From Paramuribaculum sp. (GTDB lineage: Bacteria; Bacteroidota; Bacteroidia; Bacteroidales; Muribaculaceae), in assembly GCA_029060545.1 (NCBI GenBank), contig JAIDTT010000015.1, positions 1-45,573 on the forward strand: a stretch of 45,573 nucleotides of DNA, given 5' to 3'. Position 1 is the stretch's first letter; the number at the start of each line of letters is the position of its first letter. A program made the translations under genes and the position numbers. Below the pieces are notes generated by a model. That model did no database searches. It saw only the letters and a list, made by a program, of their open reading frames with translations, and was not told the DNA's origin. This document shows, piece after piece, positions 1 to 7,588 of this stretch.

Positions 1-372
1 TCCTACGCCAACCCCCTGTCGCGCCGTGCCAACCGCTTCACCCGATTCTATCAGGCCCTGTGGCCCCTCACCTCGCCGATGGGCTTCTTCATCATCCACC
101 TGCGCATCGACCGCAGCATGCCGATGCACGTACTCGGCGGCTCCACCAACATGTGCCGTATGATGCACCTTATCGAGAACCTCACCCCTCCCGAGCCACC
201 GCCCCCGCGCCCGATCAACCATCCACCGGATCCCGACCGCGATTACGCGGATCCCTACCTCGATCCCTACCCCGACAGCCCGATGATGCTCATACTGATC
301 AGAGACCACGAAGATCAGATCCTCGATCCGAAGATCATCACCGACACCCGCCACAAGCGACGACGACCATAG
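1..372 (+). CDS. Unrecognised protein, C-terminal part (repeat copy A)
   Basis: The reading frame is open from base 1 to a TAG at 370-372, so this is the last 123 residues of a gene that begins outside the window. I do not recognise the family. The visible part has a hydrophobic stretch (GFFIIHLRI), then a proline-rich run (PPEPPPPRP), a D-P-Y repeat (DPYLDPYPD) and a basic tail (HKRRRP). A second copy lies inverted at the other end of the window (45283-45573). Over the shared 291 coding bases I count ten differences, eight of them synonymous, which says the frame is real and was kept under selection in both copies. A repeat-borne or mobile-element-associated function is possible, but nothing visible identifies one. 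Confidence 0.5.
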   Translation, partial: SYANPLSRRANRFTRFYQALWPLTSPMGFFIIHLRIDRSMPMHVLGGSTNMCRMMHLIENLTPPEPPPPRPINHPPDPDRDYADPYLDPYPDSPMMLILIRDHEDQILDPKIITDTRHKRRRP

Positions 373-490
373 CGGTATCGTGCTCCGCCCCTCAACCCCT
401 GTCAATCAATCGTGCATCGTGAATTATGCATCGTGCATTGGCGGGAATCCTCGCACGAAAAGCGTACAATGACATTTTTACCATAAATTC
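82..490 (+). repeat. Inverted repeat, left copy (gene 3' end plus downstream flank)
   Basis: Bases 82-490 match the reverse complement of 45165-45573 without indels and with about eleven substitutions by eye. The match covers the last 97 codons of the unrecognised gene and 118 bases after its stop, and it breaks off after the shared motif ccataaatt. The right copy is cut by the window edge, so the true repeat may be longer. The post-stop part contains the short repeated motif gcatcgtg and is more conserved than the coding part (one difference against ten). Confidence 0.85.
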
Positions 491-549
491 ATCCGATACA
501 TCCGTCACCCCCATATCCATCCGTCCTGTCTCAGTGTGAAAAGGTAATC

Positions 550-637
550 AACTAAAAAATTAGTGTTAAATATCGTAAAAGTAGGAGTGAACTAAATTTT
601 TAGTTATACATTTGCGGTGTCAACTAAATTCTTAGTT
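550..637 (+). promoter_or_regulatory. Three BlaI-type operators and a promoter
   Basis: Three near-palindromes of the form AACTAA-n-TTAGTT lie before the repressor gene: 550-564 (aactaaaaaattagt), 590-605 (aactaaatttttagtt) and 622-637 (aactaaattcttagtt). A Bacteroidetes -7 box, TACATTTG, sits at 607-614 between the second and third. The last two operators start 32 bases apart, about three helical turns, so bound dimers would lie on one face of the DNA and cover the promoter. This fits autorepression by the BlaI-family protein encoded directly downstream. The operator assignment is inference from symmetry and position. Confidence 0.75.
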
Positions 638-641
638 CAAT

Positions 642-1022
642 ATGGCAGCGATAACTAAACTTACAGAAAAGGAGGAAGAGGTGATGACGGTATTCTGGCA
701 GCATGGCGCACTTACGATACGCGATGTAGTGGCACTATATCCCGAACCACGCCCTCACTTCAATACCGTCAGCACTTACGTGCATATTCTCGAAAAGAAG
801 GGCTATCTCAGCCGCCAGAAGGTCGGCAATGCGCTGACCTACTCACCGGCCATCGAACTGGAGGAGTATCGCAAATCTACGATGAAGGGTGTGATCCGCC
901 GATTTTTCGACAACTCCTACATGCAGATCGTATCCACGCTCGTACGCGATGAGGATATCTCCGTAGACGAACTCAAGGAGCTCATCCGCATGGTAGAGCA
1001 GAATAAGGAACAGAAGCAGTAA
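642..1022 (+). CDS. BlaI/MecI/CopY family transcriptional repressor
   Basis: This 126-residue protein has the winged-helix layout of the BlaI/MecI family: an opening LTEKEEEVMTVFW helix, a recognition region around FNTVSTYVHILEKKGYL (roughly residues 40-57), and a C-terminal dimerisation part (about 80-126). Family members bind DNA as dimers and are inactivated by proteolysis triggered by a partner M56 membrane peptidase. That partner follows 20 bases downstream. Three matching palindromes precede the gene, so autoregulation of the pair is likely. The ATG at 642 is preceded by no Shine-Dalgarno, as usual here. The signal sensed is unknown; in Bacteroidetes most such pairs are not beta-lactamase regulators. 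Confidence 0.93.
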   Translation: MAAITKLTEKEEEVMTVFWQHGALTIRDVVALYPEPRPHFNTVSTYVHILEKKGYLSRQKVGNALTYSPAIELEEYRKSTMKGVIRRFFDNSYMQIVSTLVRDEDISVDELKELIRMVEQNKEQKQ

Positions 1023-1042
1023 CCGAAACAATCACGCGGTAT

Positions 1043-2326
1043 ATGGGAGCAATCACAGCCTACGCAATGTCAGTCGCCATAATTTTGGCAGTAGAGTATA
1101 TAGTCTACAAGTGCCTGCTGGCCAACACTACCTTCTATCGCCTCAATCGCCGGGTGCTGATTATGTGCTATATCGTGGCGCTTTTGGCAATACCGATGGC
1201 TCATATCCTTCGCGGTCTTGTGCCGGCGGCGGATAATGGGAAAATCACAGCCGAAGCGGCAATGTGGATGGGAGCCGTTGCTGACGGAACCAATCATGAT
1301 CCCCTGCTTAATGCTGTCCCGGCAGTGTATCTTGCAGGCGTGGTGCTTATGGCGATATTCACCGCCGTATCTTACGTAAGGATGTGGCTTATTATCCGTT
1401 CCGGCTCACACAAATTTATGGAGGGAGCCACTATGGTGGTCCTCGACCGCCCCGTGTCGCCCTTCAGCTGGGACCGGTATATCGTGGTGTCCTCAGCCGA
1501 TGCGGCCGACAGGCTTATCGTGGATCACGAACTCTGCCATATCCGTCACGGCCACAGTTTTGATCTCTTTTTCGCAAGATTGTTTGTCATCTTCAATTGG
1601 TTCAACCCGGTAGCCTACCTTATGTGCCGCGAGTTGAGCGCCGTACACGAATACGAAGTGGATCAGGATATTCTCGCCTCGGGAGTGACCGCCTTCGACT
1701 ATCAGATGCTGTTAATAAAAAAGACTGTTGGCTCAAGATTCCAGTCCATAGCCAACAGCCTGAATCATAGTCAACTTAAAAACCGTTTAACCATGATGCA
1801 AAAATCAAGATCAAAGCGAGGGCGCTCGCTGTGTGCAGTAGCCCTCTTGCCGGCAGCCCTGCTGGCAGTGTCGATGACCGACATTCCCGCGGTCGCGTCG
1901 ACAATCCGTAATGTAGCAGCAGTGAGCTACGGCAAAGTTAGTGAAAATCCTCAGCCCGAGCAAGTGCCTGCCGAGCGTAAAGCCGATGAGCCACAGGCTC
2001 AGGCTTCGGTAGCACCCGAAAAGCTACCGCAGTATCCGGGCGGTGAGCGTGAGTTGTTCAATGCGGTGATGAGCGCCATCAGATATCCTGAAGCCCCCTA
2101 TAAGGAGGGCGCGAGCGGTCTCACTGTAATCTCCTTCACGGTAAAGAAGGATGGCACGATAGATGACATAAAACTCATGCATTCGTCCGGCTACGGTGAC
2201 CTTGATGCCGAGGCAATCCGCGCTGTACGCGAAAGTGCCACCGCCCGATGGACTCCGGGCTATTACAATGGAGAGCCCGTCGACTGCAAGTACGTGCTTC
2301 CGATCAGATTCGCCCTTAAGAAGTAA
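1043..2326 (+). CDS. M56 (BlaR1-type) metallopeptidase with TonB C-terminal domain
   Basis: This is a 427-residue inner-membrane protein. Hydrophobic segments lie near residues 5-25, 38-58 and 92-118. The zinc peptidase motif is HELCH (H162, E163, H166), with a downstream acidic ligand candidate in HEYEVDQ (about 202-208). A further hydrophobic segment lies near 265-285, then a Pro/Glu/Ala-rich linker, and a TonB C-terminal domain occupies about 330-427 (YPGGERELFNAV to the end). BlaR1 has a penicillin-binding sensor domain at the C-terminus; here that is replaced by the TonB fold, a known Bacteroidetes arrangement. It probably cleaves or destabilises the upstream repressor in response to an envelope signal. 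The TonB domain suggests contact with an outer-membrane protein, which is inference. Confidence 0.9.
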   Translation: MGAITAYAMSVAIILAVEYIVYKCLLANTTFYRLNRRVLIMCYIVALLAIPMAHILRGLVPAADNGKITAEAAMWMGAVADGTNHDPLLNAVPAVYLAGVVLMAIFTAVSYVRMWLIIRSGSHKFMEGATMVVLDRPVSPFSWDRYIVVSSADAADRLIVDHELCHIRHGHSFDLFFARLFVIFNWFNPVAYLMCRELSAVHEYEVDQDILASGVTAFDYQMLLIKKTVGSRFQSIANSLNHSQLKNRLTMMQKSRSKRGRSLCAVALLPAALLAVSMTDIPAVASTIRNVAAVSYGKVSENPQPEQVPAERKADEPQAQASVAPEKLPQYPGGERELFNAVMSAIRYPEAPYKEGASGLTVISFTVKKDGTIDDIKLMHSSGYGDLDAEAIRAVRESATARWTPGYYNGEPVDCKYVLPIRFALKK

Positions 2327-2360
2327 TACCCCCCGAGGCAGACATATAATTCCTGATTAA

Positions 2361-2402
2361 AGTCCGGGCCCGCATCAGTCCTTTGATGCGAGCCCGGATT
2401 AT
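2361..2402. terminator. Bidirectional terminator hairpin between convergent genes
   Basis: A 15-base-pair stem with one mismatch is formed by 2363-2377 and 2384-2398 around a six-base loop. It lies between the M56/TonB gene and the convergent end of the sialic acid operon. Short A/T-rich tracts flank both sides, so it could stop transcription from either direction. Confidence 0.8.
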
Positions 2403-2417
2403 TATGGGGAATGGTGG

Positions 2418-5400
2418 TTAAAGATCGATGCGGAGGGTTTCGGCGGTGCGGATGCGGGGCTTCACTTCGCCCCCCATGATGTAGACGGCACCGTCGGGAC
2501 CGGGAGCAATAGCAGCGCCTGCGCGGGCTGCGTCGGGACGGTCGGCAGCGACACCCCATTCGCCGGAGTTAGGATCAAAAATGAGTATTTTCGAGTTGAA
2601 ACGATACCACTCGATCGGATGCAGCAGGTAGTCGGGCTGCTGATTGCGCAGGGCGGCCAGAAACACATCTTTGTTGACACCGCCGGTGGCCAGTATGCGT
2701 CCGTCTGGGAGCGTAGCGGCCACACCGCCGCCGAGGCTTATCTCTGCACCATCGGCTGTGGGGGCTGGGAGCGGAGACCATTTGTTGGTGGCGGGATCGT
2801 AGCAGAGACCGTCGCAATCGAGCGTAGCCTCGTGTCCCTGATGCTTTCCGGCGAAGCCGCCCCATAGGTAGAGCCGTGAGCCGCTTGCAGCCATCACGGG
2901 CTGGGTGCGCGGATTGCCGGGCATTTTGGCCAGTTTCTGCCATCCCTTTTGGAGCGCATTGAGATCAAGAGCCCAAAGGTCGCGGCTCGGCTTACCATTC
3001 CGGTTGCCACCGGCCACGTAGATGATATCGCCTAAGGCCGCTGCGGCGCCATTGTCGAATGTCTCGGGGAGTGCAGGCAGCGACTCCGGATCGGAGCCTC
3101 GCATACGGTACACATCGCCGGTAGAGCCATCCTCGCCGGTGCCTCCGATCAGTATCATCCCGTCGGGCATAGCCACGGCAGAGCCGTAGGCCATAGGCCG
3201 TGGCAGAGAGCCGATGCGGCGCCATGAGAGCGAAGCCGTGTCGGCTGCATATATGCCCTGATAGAATTTTTTACGGGCGTCGGGAGCCAGAGGGGTGTCG
3301 GTGGGGAAATTACAGCCGCCGGCCATGATCAGATAGCTGCCGATCAGAGTGGCGAAGGGAGCCGACACGCCATATTCCATACCGGCTTCAATTTCAGGAG
3401 AGCCTTCAGCGCGGAGCTTGAAGGTAGACAGAGGCAGCGAGTCTGGGGTGTTGATCACATTGGCGCGGGTATAGGGCTGCCAGCCATACCTCACGAATTG
3501 CGGATGCTGGATATCGGGATTCATAAGCATGATGGTATTTTCGGTTATGGTCGCCGTGGCCGGAGCGTAAAGTCCGTCGATGGCAGCGATTTCAAAAGTA
3601 CGCGGAGCGAGCCCGTCGGCAGTGGTGAGGCTTATCCCTGCGGGGAATGTAAGCACAATCCTATTGCCATCTACCCGAGCCTCGGGCGCGCTGCCGAATA
3701 GCGGAGCCTCGCCGGGCTGACGCAACGCCTGAAGAGCCAGACGCCGACCGATAGGTCGCTTGTGGCGCGGGTGTACGTCGAGCGAGTCGCCGAGGTCAGA
3801 GCTCACGGTGAGCGTCACTCCTTCCAGTCGGTCGGCCAGTCGGCGCTGGGCGTCGCGGAATTCCGGCCAGGAGGAGCGGTCGATCGACGATAGCTGAACG
3901 GTGTGTATCGGCATCGCGGGATTGCCCAAAGCTTTGCGCCAGCTCGATACGAACATCGGAAATAAGCGCTCGAAAAGCATAGTGTTGTGGGCATTGCTCT
4001 CACCCTGATACCATATCACTCCGCTCACGTCGATACCTTCGAGCGGGCGTATGCCGGCCGAATAGAGATAGGTCGGTTCGTAGGGATGGCGGTGGTTGCC
4101 TTCGGCCGAAGTATTCTCATTGGCGCGCTGTTGTGCCCAGGGCTGCAGATAGTCGTTGGTGCGCCAGTTGACCAGTATCTCCGGCATACCGGCTTCGAGG
4201 GTGGCGATGTCGATCCACGATTCAAGGGTAGAACCGCCCACGGCATTTTCGATAATGCCTACGGGCACACCCGAGCGCTCTCTAAGCTCCTTTCCGAAAT
4301 GGTAGGCGATAGCTGATGCGGAGGGGGTGGATTCGGGCGACGCCTGTTGCCACACCGCGGGCAGATAATAATCGAGAGTGTCGATAGCTGCTATCACTTC
4401 ATCGCTCCAGCGGGCTGCATCGGTGTAGGCGCGTGGGCGCTGATTGTAGAAGCGCAGCATCGGATCGGAGCTTCGGGCGATAGCCTGCTCACCCCCGACA
4501 GAAGCGTTGAGCGTGAAAGCCATATTGCTCTGGCCCGACGCTATCCATACATCGCCGGCCAGCACATCGGTAAGCCGGATGGTGTCGCGTCCGTCGGTGA
4601 TGGTAAGAGTGTAGGGATCACCCACGGCGAATGGGGGCAGTATCGCACTCCATTGGCCGCGATTGTTGGTTGTGGCGGTGACGGAATGGCCGTCGTTGAC
4701 CGTTACCTTCACCTTCGAGGCAGCATCGGCGGTGCCGCGGATATGGAGCGGCCGATCGCGTTGCACCACCATGCCGCTTTGCCATACGTCGGGCAGGCGC
4801 AGGCCACCGTAGCGTCCGGTGATGCCGCTGAAGGCGGTGCGTGCCATCATGGCAGCTCCGCGGGCGTTGGGGTGGATGCCGTCCTCGATGAGATACTGAT
4901 GGTCGCGCAGGGTAGCGTCGAAGTCGATGAGTTCGGCGCCGGTAGCGTCGGCTATGCGCTCTATGGCCTCCTGAATGTCGAGGCGCCACTGATGAGTGCC
5001 GCTGCGCCAGCGGTAGTGGGTGGAGCGCAGAGGCGACAGGCGCGATATTATGATGCGTATATCGGGGTTGACGGCACGCAGCGAGTCGATCAGTGCCACA
5101 TAGTCGGCTACAAAATCGTCGGCATACAGCGGCCAGTCGCGCGGGTCGGTATCGTTGATGCCCAAGTGGATCAGGGCTATGTCGGGATTGAAAGCGAGAG
5201 CGTCTCGCCACTGCGAGGTAGCCGTATAGGGGCGATGGCCGCGACGCAGAAGCGTGGCACCCGACAGGCCGAAGTTGCCCACCTCATACTCCTGACCGAG
5301 CATACGCTGAAGCACCGCCGGATAGCTCAGACTGTCGCGGTGGGCAAGGCCGTAGCCGTAGGTGATACTGTTGCCGATGCAGGCCACACGCTTGGGCGCG

Positions 5401-5465
5401 GCGCCCGGGCATCCGACACATAACCATACAGCTAAGGCGACGATGATGAGGCGCGCCCTCATCAT
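2418..5465 (-). CDS. SGNH esterase / sialate O-acetylesterase / mutarotase triple fusion lipoprotein
   Basis: This 1015-residue protein has a lipoprotein signal (lipobox LCVGC, Cys19) and three enzyme modules. Residues about 25-215 are an SGNH/GDSL hydrolase: GNSIT with Ser33, a GIND block, and DGIHPN for the Asp-His pair. Residues about 220-680 are a sialate O-acetylesterase of the NanS/SIAE type: GQSNM near 308, WYQGESN near 485, then DVHPRHKRPIGRR with the Asp-His pair. Residues about 690-1015 are a kelch-propeller, cyclically permuted mutarotase like NanM (MAGGCNFP, repeated GG blades). Together these would remove O-acetyl groups from sialic acid and speed anomer conversion before uptake. 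The gene overlaps the epimerase by four bases (ATGA). A second Met at codon 2 is an alternative start. Confidence 0.93.
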   Translation of the reverse strand: MMRARLIIVALAVWLCVGCPGAAPKRVACIGNSITYGYGLAHRDSLSYPAVLQRMLGQEYEVGNFGLSGATLLRRGHRPYTATSQWRDALAFNPDIALIHLGINDTDPRDWPLYADDFVADYVALIDSLRAVNPDIRIIISRLSPLRSTHYRWRSGTHQWRLDIQEAIERIADATGAELIDFDATLRDHQYLIEDGIHPNARGAAMMARTAFSGITGRYGGLRLPDVWQSGMVVQRDRPLHIRGTADAASKVKVTVNDGHSVTATTNNRGQWSAILPPFAVGDPYTLTITDGRDTIRLTDVLAGDVWIASGQSNMAFTLNASVGGEQAIARSSDPMLRFYNQRPRAYTDAARWSDEVIAAIDTLDYYLPAVWQQASPESTPSASAIAYHFGKELRERSGVPVGIIENAVGGSTLESWIDIATLEAGMPEILVNWRTNDYLQPWAQQRANENTSAEGNHRHPYEPTYLYSAGIRPLEGIDVSGVIWYQGESNAHNTMLFERLFPMFVSSWRKALGNPAMPIHTVQLSSIDRSSWPEFRDAQRRLADRLEGVTLTVSSDLGDSLDVHPRHKRPIGRRLALQALRQPGEAPLFGSAPEARVDGNRIVLTFPAGISLTTADGLAPRTFEIAAIDGLYAPATATITENTIMLMNPDIQHPQFVRYGWQPYTRANVINTPDSLPLSTFKLRAEGSPEIEAGMEYGVSAPFATLIGSYLIMAGGCNFPTDTPLAPDARKKFYQGIYAADTASLSWRRIGSLPRPMAYGSAVAMPDGMILIGGTGEDGSTGDVYRMRGSDPESLPALPETFDNGAAAALGDIIYVAGGNRNGKPSRDLWALDLNALQKGWQKLAKMPGNPRTQPVMAASGSRLYLWGGFAGKHQGHEATLDCDGLCYDPATNKWSPLPAPTADGAEISLGGGVAATLPDGRILATGGVNKDVFLAALRNQQPDYLLHPIEWYRFNSKILIFDPNSGEWGVAADRPDAARAGAAIAPGPDGAVYIMGGEVKPRIRTAETLRIDL

Positions 5466-6634
5466 TTCTTCAATATCTCGTTAATGATCATCGAGCTTTT
5501 GATCATCATGCGCGGGATGTGGAAGGGGCCTTTGAAGATATTGCCCTTGGCCGGCTGTGCCACAGTGCCGTCGCGGTGGAGGTATCCGAACCACTCGCCG
5601 TATTCTGGGTCGGGCAGATGGGTGTATGCCCAGTCGGAAGCCTTGCGGTGCATCTCCAGATAGCGTGCATCGCCCGTGGCCTCATAGGCGTAGAGAGTGG
5701 CGATGACGGCCTCGGTCTGCGGCCACCAGAATTTCATATCCTGCGAATAGTCCTGCGGGGGCAGACCCTTGCAGTCGCGGAAGTTGATGATACCTCCATA
5801 CTGCTCGTCCCAGCCCCAGTCCCAGCTCCAGTCGAGAATCTGCAGGGCCATGTCGGTGAGCTCCTTGTCCCAGCCGCGATACTTGGCTTCTTCGAGCAGG
5901 AACCATGCCGTCTCGATGCAATGGCCGGGATTGATAGTGCGGCCATTGAGTGTGTCGATGAGTCGGCCGTCGGGTGTCACCATCTCCAGCAGAGCCTTAT
6001 ACTGAGGCTGAATGAAGAGCTTGAGTTTCTCGATAGATTCGTCGATCTGACGGTCGAGATCGGGATGTTCGATCACACGGCGTATGCAGGCTGCCGTGTT
6101 GATCATGATCATGGTGATGGAATGGCCTATCGAGGGCTGTACGGGCAGATACTTGGGCTGGAGAATGCCAGGGGTGTCGATGAAGCGGCGCATATCCTGA
6201 AAGAGCTTCAGCGCTTTCTCGGCATACCGCTTGTCGCCGGTGGCGAGGGCGTATTCGCTCATGGCTATTGCTGCGAAACTCTCGGAGAATACGTAGCGGC
6301 GCTTGCGCAGCGGAGTGCCGTCGGCCATTACCTCGAAGTACATACGTCCGTCGGTGTCGAAGCAGTGGGCTTCGATGAAGTCGATACAGCTCCGCGAGAA
6401 GTCGAGATATTCCTGCCGGGGCTCGATATTATTGTAGGCGAATGCGTAGATGTAGCCGCATCGGCCCTGGAACCATACTGATTTGGTGGAGTCCATCAGC
6501 GATCCGTCGCGGTTAAGGCATGTGTAGACACCGCCGTTGACCTTATCCCAGCCATTGCGGAGCCAGAAGGGGAGTATATCGTTTGTGAGGTCGGCTACGT
6601 AGCGCTCGCGCCAAGTGTTGAGATACTGTTCCAT
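5462..6634 (-). CDS. nanE: AGE-family N-acylglucosamine 2-epimerase (ManNAc to GlcNAc)
   Basis: This is a 390-residue cytosolic protein of the AGE / renin-binding-protein family, the (alpha/alpha)6 barrel epimerases, at the usual length of about 390-400. Recognisable parts are FWLRNGWDKVNGGVYTCLN (residues about 23-41), the QGRCGYIYAF block, NPGHCIETAWF and a WWPQTEAV block near the C-terminal third, all of which line the family's active site. In Bacteroides this enzyme type replaces the ManNAc-6-phosphate epimerase of enterobacteria in the NanLET route. It acts directly on free ManNAc from the lyase encoded three bases upstream, giving GlcNAc for later phosphorylation. Its stop overlaps the start of the esterase fusion, so the two are probably co-translated. 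Cellobiose or mannose epimerases share the fold, but the neighbours favour ManNAc. Confidence 0.9.
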   Translation of the reverse strand: MEQYLNTWRERYVADLTNDILPFWLRNGWDKVNGGVYTCLNRDGSLMDSTKSVWFQGRCGYIYAFAYNNIEPRQEYLDFSRSCIDFIEAHCFDTDGRMYFEVMADGTPLRKRRYVFSESFAAIAMSEYALATGDKRYAEKALKLFQDMRRFIDTPGILQPKYLPVQPSIGHSITMIMINTAACIRRVIEHPDLDRQIDESIEKLKLFIQPQYKALLEMVTPDGRLIDTLNGRTINPGHCIETAWFLLEEAKYRGWDKELTDMALQILDWSWDWGWDEQYGGIINFRDCKGLPPQDYSQDMKFWWPQTEAVIATLYAYEATGDARYLEMHRKASDWAYTHLPDPEYGEWFGYLHRDGTVAQPAKGNIFKGPFHIPRMMIKSSMIINEILKK

Positions 6635-6637
6635 CGG

Positions 6638-7561
6638 TTAGAATTTATTGCAGCGTGAGAAAAAGTCGATTGCTTCGAGCTCCTTGCGCATAGCTTCTTC
6701 CTCTTCGTCGGTGAGGTTGCGGAAGGGTATGCGGTTGGGGCCGAGGTCGAGGCCTATCAGCTTCATGATGCGCTTGCCGCCTACGATGTTGCCTCGGTAA
6801 CGGCAGATTACGTTGATCACTTCCTGCGCGAAGTCCTGATGCTCGCGGGCTGCTTTGAGGTCGCCGCGATCCCATGCCTCGATAATGGCGGTGAGCTCGC
6901 GTCCGTTGTAGTTGGTGGTACCTCCGATGCCTCCGCGGGCTCCGCCCATGGCGAGGCAGGGGAGTATGGTCTCGTCCTGACCGTGGAGCATATCGTACTT
7001 GCCGTCGGCGTACTTGCGGCACTGGTTGTATTCATACATGCTCTCGAAGGTGTATTTGATGCCGGCGAAATTATCCACACGGCCGTCGACAGCCTTGAGT
7101 AGGTCAAGCATCGGCAGGTATGCGCCGTTGAAAGCAGGGATATGGTAGTAGTAGAAGGGGAGTTCGGGCGCGCCGGATGCAATCTCTTCGATATATTTCA
7201 CCAGCTCCTCTACTCGGCCGATTTTCGGGAAGGGGGGAGCCATGGCGCCGATACCCCATGCGCCGATCTCTTTGGCATGGCGGGCTAGTTCGTGCGACGA
7301 TCGGGCGCAGCAGCTACCCACGTGTACTATCACCTTGAAGCCCTCGGGAGCTGCCTTCACCCAGGCTTCGGCTATGGCCTTACGTTCGTCGTCGGTAAGC
7401 ATATAGCCTTCGCCCGACGAACCGTTGACGAATACGCCTTTGAGGCCGTTGGCCTTCAGCATGGCTGCGTAGGCGGGAATAGGTTCTAAGTTGATGTCTC
7501 CGTTGGGGTGCATCGGTGTGAACGGTGCATCGATAAGTCCCTCGATTTTTTCAAATTTCAT
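6638..7561 (-). CDS. nanA: N-acetylneuraminate lyase
   Basis: This is a 307-residue class I aldolase of the DHDPS/NanA family, cleaving N-acetylneuraminate to ManNAc and pyruvate in the cytosol. The pyruvate-binding loop is GSSGEG (residues 47-52). The catalytic tyrosine is Tyr139 in YYYHIP. The Schiff-base lysine is Lys169 in GIKYT. A glycine-rich GGARGGIGGTT segment follows. It is called nanL in the Bacteroides fragilis NanLET description. The start at 7561 gives a normal N-terminus with no extension. The MFS transporter gene ends 27 bases upstream and the epimerase starts three bases downstream, making a compact catabolic cassette. A dihydrodipicolinate synthase is the alternative reading, but the operon and the YYYHIPAF signature argue against it. 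Confidence 0.94.
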   Translation of the reverse strand: MKFEKIEGLIDAPFTPMHPNGDINLEPIPAYAAMLKANGLKGVFVNGSSGEGYMLTDDERKAIAEAWVKAAPEGFKVIVHVGSCCARSSHELARHAKEIGAWGIGAMAPPFPKIGRVEELVKYIEEIASGAPELPFYYYHIPAFNGAYLPMLDLLKAVDGRVDNFAGIKYTFESMYEYNQCRKYADGKYDMLHGQDETILPCLAMGGARGGIGGTTNYNGRELTAIIEAWDRGDLKAAREHQDFAQEVINVICRYRGNIVGGKRIMKLIGLDLGPNRIPFRNLTDEEEEAMRKELEAIDFFSRCNKF

Positions 7562-7588
7562 ATTTGTATGCTTTTTTGCGATTGATGA

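Noticed and set aside
60-422. A 120-codon frame overlapping the left repeat
   Set aside because: It is in another frame than the one with silent substitutions between the two copies and reads as low-complexity Arg/Pro/His.
4347-5423. A 358-codon open frame on the plus strand
   Set aside because: It lies wholly antisense to the esterase/mutarotase fusion, whose frame carries clear catalytic motifs. High GC makes long antisense frames common here.
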